From an uncultured Granulosicoccaceae bacterium (lineage in GTDB: Bacteria > Pseudomonadota > Gammaproteobacteria > Granulosicoccales > Granulosicoccaceae), in contig CALLBO010000054.1 of the NCBI GenBank assembly GCA_937998875.1, positions 1 through 55,534 on the forward strand: a stretch of DNA of 55,534 nucleotides. The letters run 5' to 3'. The translations under genes and the position numbers were made by a program. Below, piece after piece: positions 52,387-55,534 of this stretch (position 1 is its first letter; the number at the start of each line of letters is the position of its first letter). Under the pieces are notes generated by a model. It saw nothing but the letters and a program-made list of their open reading frames with translations. It made no database searches and was not told where the DNA came from.

Positions 52387-54879
52387 ATGGCTGAAGAACC
52401 GAATCCGGAAGATCTGGAAATCGCGGATGAGCTTATAGCCGAACGGCGCGCCGAAGCTCCCGGTGAAACCCCTGCGGATATGACGTCCTGGCAGCGCCCG
52501 ATCACGGCCGGCATCGACATCCTGAACTATCGTGCGGGTCAGATTATCGCACTGCTGTTGATACCGCTTATCGCAGCCGTAGTGCTCGAGGTGATCTCAC
52601 GCAACTCATTCTCGATCCTTCAAAACGCGGGCTTCGAAGATCTGGCGCGTTCCATCACGATCAAGCTTCGAGGTTTTGAATGGTCGTTAGGGCCCACACT
52701 GTGGGTCTATGACGTCAGCCGCATGATTGCCGGTGTTCTGTTTATGGCGGCCGCAGGTTATGGGCTGATGCGCGGCGTTCACATCCGCGCAGACTTCCTT
52801 TATCGGTACTGGTCTGACAAGACACAGGCAACCGTCGATGCAACGCTTTACCTGCTGTTCTTCATACCTTCGATGCTATTTTTTACCATCGTGGCGGCAG
52901 AGTACTGGTGGCTGGCTTATTCAACCGGAGAAACCCGGCAAGCCGACAGTGCCTGGGGTCCGTTAGTCTGGCCTGCGCGTCTTGCCATGCCGGTCGGTGC
53001 ATTCCTGCTGACAATACAGGGCATTTCCGAGATCTTTCGCGCTTTCCATAAGATGGGTAAAGCGCGTGAGCGCTGGTTTCTTCGAGCTATGCCGATCTAT
53101 CTGATTGTTCTGCTGTGGCTGGTGCTGGCAGTGTTTGCCCCAGAGCTGGTGCCGGGTGGTGAATGGTTTACTGATGTAATGAAAGCACGGCCAAACCTGC
53201 CCAAGCCCGTCATTGGGTTGATCATGCTTGGGGTGATGTTGTTTGTCATCTTCATCGGTTTTCCGATTGCCTTCACGCTGATATTTCTGGCTTTCGTGTT
53301 TGGTATCTGGGGTGCAAATTTCAAACTCACCACCCTGCTGTTGACACTGAACACCAACTCGACCATGTGGAACGATCAGCTCATGGCGGTGCCGCTGTTC
53401 GTGCTGATGGGTATCGTTATGGAAGCGGCCGGATTGATGGAACGTCTGTTTGCGTCAATTCAAATGATCATGTCGCGTGTGCGCGGCTCGCTTTTTATTG
53501 CGGTGCTGATTGTCTCAACCATCTTTGCTGCTGCAACCGGTATCGTTGGTGCCTCGGTGACACTACTCGGCATTATGGCGGGTGCAACGATGTCCCGCGC
53601 CGGTTACAACGTGAAGCTGGCGGCTGGAACGATTACCGCGGGCGGTACGCTGGGTATTCTGATTCCGCCATCGATTATGTTGATCGTTATGGGGCCTGTA
53701 CTTGAAGTCTCGACTCTCGATCTGTTCCGCGGTGCGTTTATTCCCGGTGCGCTGTTAGCGACTCTGTACTTGCTCTACACGTTGGGCCGATGCTGGATTA
53801 ACCCGAGTTTGGGGCCCATCCTCGCTGAAGAAGACCAACCGGAAACCTCCAGATTTTACGGTGCTGAAGTCGCGTTGATCTGCCTTGGCATGCTGACCCT
53901 GTGCCGTGTCTTTGGACTTGCCATAGGCGGTGCTTTTGCCGGACTGATGCCGTTCGGTGGCCTCGTTGTCATGCTGGTGACCATGGCGCTGGCCTATGCG
54001 GCTTATCGAAACATAAGCATTCTTCGGATTGCTGTGCCAATTGCCGTTCTGTTTCATCTTTATATGATTTTCGCGAATGCAGGTGACGGCGGCTTACCGA
54101 TCTGGTCGATCGTGTTTGCTGCGTTTATAGGCTTGCTTGCGTATCTGGGCCGGCCGATCTATAACAAAGCGCACGGCAGTGACTTTTACTTCTCCAGTCT
54201 CTGGAATGAATTCTTTGCCGGCTTGATGCCACCGACAATACTGATCTCCTTTGCTTTGGGTTCCATCCTGCTGGGCTTTGCGACACCGGCTGAAGCTGCC
54301 GCTATGGGCGCGTTTGGTTCTATCCTGTTGTCAATCGGCTATCGTAAGTTCACGTTTAAAGGCTTTTTTGACTGCCTGGTTAAGGCGTTGGAAATAACGG
54401 TGCTGATCATGTTCCTCGTTGCAGCATCGAACTTCTTTGGTGCACAGTTCAGCGCGCTTGGAACGCCAAAGATGATGACTGAGCTGCTTCTCGGGCTCGA
54501 GATGTCGCCTTATATCATCCTGCTGCTGATCATGGCATTGATCTTTCTGTTGGGCTGGCCACTGGAATGGGTGCCGATTGTTCTGATCGTGGTTCCCATT
54601 CTGTTACCGACGGTTGAGTCACTGGCTCTGCACGGCCTGGAGCGCTACGACCTTATGGTCTGGTTCGGAATACTTGTCGCGGTGAATCTGCAAACCGCCT
54701 GGCTTTCGCCGCCGGTCGCACTCTCGGCTTATTTTTTGAAGGGCGTAGTACCAAATTGGGATTTAAAAGATATCTACCTCGGTATGATGCAGTTCATGTT
54801 GGTGCAACTTATTGGCTTGATCTTGATCTTCATCTTTCCGCAGCTGGTACTGTGGCTGCCCGAAGTGATGAGTGGTTAG
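52387..54879 (+). CDS. TRAP transporter fused permease (DctQM)
   Basis: Fusion of small and large TRAP membrane subunits, 830 aa. The N-terminal DctQ part (about 1-240) includes helices and YDVSRMIAGVLFMAAAGYG; a linker helix joins it to the DctM part (about 275-830), which carries GIVGASVTLLGIMAGATM, GTITAGGTLGILIPPSIMLI, ATPAEAAAMGAFGS and TAWLSPPVALSAYFLKG. The start is ATG 52387 with AAGGAAA upstream. An extra hydrophobic segment (about 495-610) sits between the two halves of DctM. It forms an operon with the preceding binding protein. After its TAG the same frame stays open for 26 codons. Confidence 0.92.
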   Translation: MAEEPNPEDLEIADELIAERRAEAPGETPADMTSWQRPITAGIDILNYRAGQIIALLLIPLIAAVVLEVISRNSFSILQNAGFEDLARSITIKLRGFEWSLGPTLWVYDVSRMIAGVLFMAAAGYGLMRGVHIRADFLYRYWSDKTQATVDATLYLLFFIPSMLFFTIVAAEYWWLAYSTGETRQADSAWGPLVWPARLAMPVGAFLLTIQGISEIFRAFHKMGKARERWFLRAMPIYLIVLLWLVLAVFAPELVPGGEWFTDVMKARPNLPKPVIGLIMLGVMLFVIFIGFPIAFTLIFLAFVFGIWGANFKLTTLLLTLNTNSTMWNDQLMAVPLFVLMGIVMEAAGLMERLFASIQMIMSRVRGSLFIAVLIVSTIFAAATGIVGASVTLLGIMAGATMSRAGYNVKLAAGTITAGGTLGILIPPSIMLIVMGPVLEVSTLDLFRGAFIPGALLATLYLLYTLGRCWINPSLGPILAEEDQPETSRFYGAEVALICLGMLTLCRVFGLAIGGAFAGLMPFGGLVVMLVTMALAYAAYRNISILRIAVPIAVLFHLYMIFANAGDGGLPIWSIVFAAFIGLLAYLGRPIYNKAHGSDFYFSSLWNEFFAGLMPPTILISFALGSILLGFATPAEAAAMGAFGSILLSIGYRKFTFKGFFDCLVKALEITVLIMFLVAASNFFGAQFSALGTPKMMTELLLGLEMSPYIILLLIMALIFLLGWPLEWVPIVLIVVPILLPTVESLALHGLERYDLMVWFGILVAVNLQTAWLSPPVALSAYFLKGVVPNWDLKDIYLGMMQFMLVQLIGLILIFIFPQLVLWLPEVMSG

Positions 54880-54974
54880 GAATGGAGCGATATCTTCCTC
54901 GGTGTAGTCCTTTGCGTTGCTACAACCTTTTTCACTAGGCTTATCACTGGGCTTACTTAAGTAGTTATATAAAA

Positions 54975-55534
54975 ATGCTAGAACACGTACTCGACTATGG
55001 TCAAATCATTATCGCTGACATTGTATTGTCTGGAGATAACGCACTGATCATCGGTATGGCTGCAGCCGGGCTTGCACCTGAGTTGCGTAAGAAAGCCATC
55101 ATCTTCGGCATGGTTATCGCCGCACTGCTCAGAGTTGTGTTCGCGGTGATCGCCACTAAGCTTCTGGGAATTCCAGGGTTGTTATTAGTGGGGTCCCTGT
55201 TATTGTTTTGGGTTTGCTGGAGTTTATACACGGAGATTAGATCTCAAAGTCATGCAGCGGCACTTGAGGGCGAGGGTGCAGACGCTGCAACCGAGGGTGC
55301 TCCGCGTCGAACACTTGGTCAGGCTTTAATTGCCATAACCGTTGCAGACGTCTCTATGTCTCTTGACAATGTGCTTGCCGTCGCGGCTATCGCAGATGGT
55401 GATACCAACAAGTTAGTTATCGGTTTAGGCCTTGCTATCTTGTTAATGGCATTTGCGGCAACGCTGATCATGAAGCTGCTTGCCAGGTATCCGTGGATAT
55501 CCTGGGTGGGATTGATCGTGCTGGTATATGTGGC
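54975..55534 (+). CDS. TerC/YjbE-family membrane protein, cut by window edge
   Basis: Integral membrane protein of the TerC/YjbE family; 186 codons are present and the 3' end is outside. ATG 54975 starts MLEHVLDYGQIIIADIVLSG. The paired acidic motifs in membrane helices, SGDNALIIG (about 19-27) and SLDNVLAVA (about 126-134), are the family hallmark and are linked to metal (manganese or calcium) export in YceF/YkoY/Alx-type relatives. A soluble loop (about 85-110) separates the two halves. There is no obvious ribosome site, and I see no metal-responsive (yybP-ykoY) riboswitch in the 95 bp upstream. Confidence 0.85.
   Translation, partial: MLEHVLDYGQIIIADIVLSGDNALIIGMAAAGLAPELRKKAIIFGMVIAALLRVVFAVIATKLLGIPGLLLVGSLLLFWVCWSLYTEIRSQSHAAALEGEGADAATEGAPRRTLGQALIAITVADVSMSLDNVLAVAAIADGDTNKLVIGLGLAILLMAFAATLIMKLLARYPWISWVGLIVLVYV

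Noticed and set aside
54880..54974. yybP-ykoY manganese riboswitch before the TerC-family gene
   Set aside because: The gap is too short and no conserved core was visible.

Overview
The window reads as an ordinary chromosomal stretch of a free-living, probably marine, gammaproteobacterium of middling GC content. The case rests on gene families: a YejABEF peptide importer, two TRAP transporters, a GAF-GGDEF-EAL protein, ATP sulfurylase, MsrA, a DsbA-like protein and TAT and lipoprotein signals. I cannot name the genus. No rRNA, tRNA, phage, CRISPR array or complete insertion sequence was seen. Both window ends cut a gene: a Nudix hydrolase on the left and a TerC-type membrane protein on the right.

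Layout. 1-4.8 kb: Nudix protein, GH1 beta-glucosidase, a JmjC/cupin-type oxygenase followed by a small TAT-exported protein, a CpdA-like phosphodiesterase and a MazG-like pyrophosphohydrolase. 4.8-12.6 kb: the cyclic-di-GMP protein, sat, a secreted protein built of Cys-bracketed GWGW repeats behind a strong promoter with two identical palindromes, and a DUF3857/transglutaminase-like protein. 13-18.5 kb: ApbE lipoprotein, then a MacAB-like export operon (ATPase, two permeases, adaptor). 18.6-23.2 kb: MetY-like enzyme, class V aminotransferase, and an adjacent oxygenase pair that fits TmpA/TmpB, which turn 2-trimethylaminoethylphosphonate into glycine betaine and phosphate. 23.2-23.8 kb: a repeat-rich stretch without a convincing gene. 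23.8-28.5 kb: a thioredoxin-fold TAT protein, an RhtA-like exporter and a five-gene minus-strand cluster of mostly envelope proteins. 28.7-37.6 kb: GH31 glycosidase, an SDR and the yejABEF operon.

37.8-42 kb: an ECF sigma factor, an unusual anti-sigma factor, a DUF255 thioredoxin-like protein fused to a DsbD-alpha-like domain, and a DsbA-like oxidoreductase, all tightly packed; this looks like a self-regulated periplasmic thiol unit. 42-46.7 kb: a TRAP dctPQM set followed by a ThDP enzyme resembling 5-guanidino-2-oxopentanoate decarboxylase, with a strong terminator-like hairpin at the start of dctQ. 46.8-47 kb: a 195-bp nested inverted-repeat element. 47-50.9 kb: a glycosyltransferase with an in-frame hexanucleotide repeat, msrA, an MFS transporter and a HugZ-like protein. 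51-54.9 kb: a second TRAP system with fused DctQM, behind an operator-like palindrome.

The best candidates for something new are the sigma/anti-sigma/DUF255-DsbD-alpha/DsbA unit, the oxygenase plus small TAT protein pair, the GWGW-repeat protein with its dual operator, and the inverted-repeat element. The TmpAB pair is a described pathway that general annotation usually misnames. All functions are inferred from motifs read by eye; no database search was possible.
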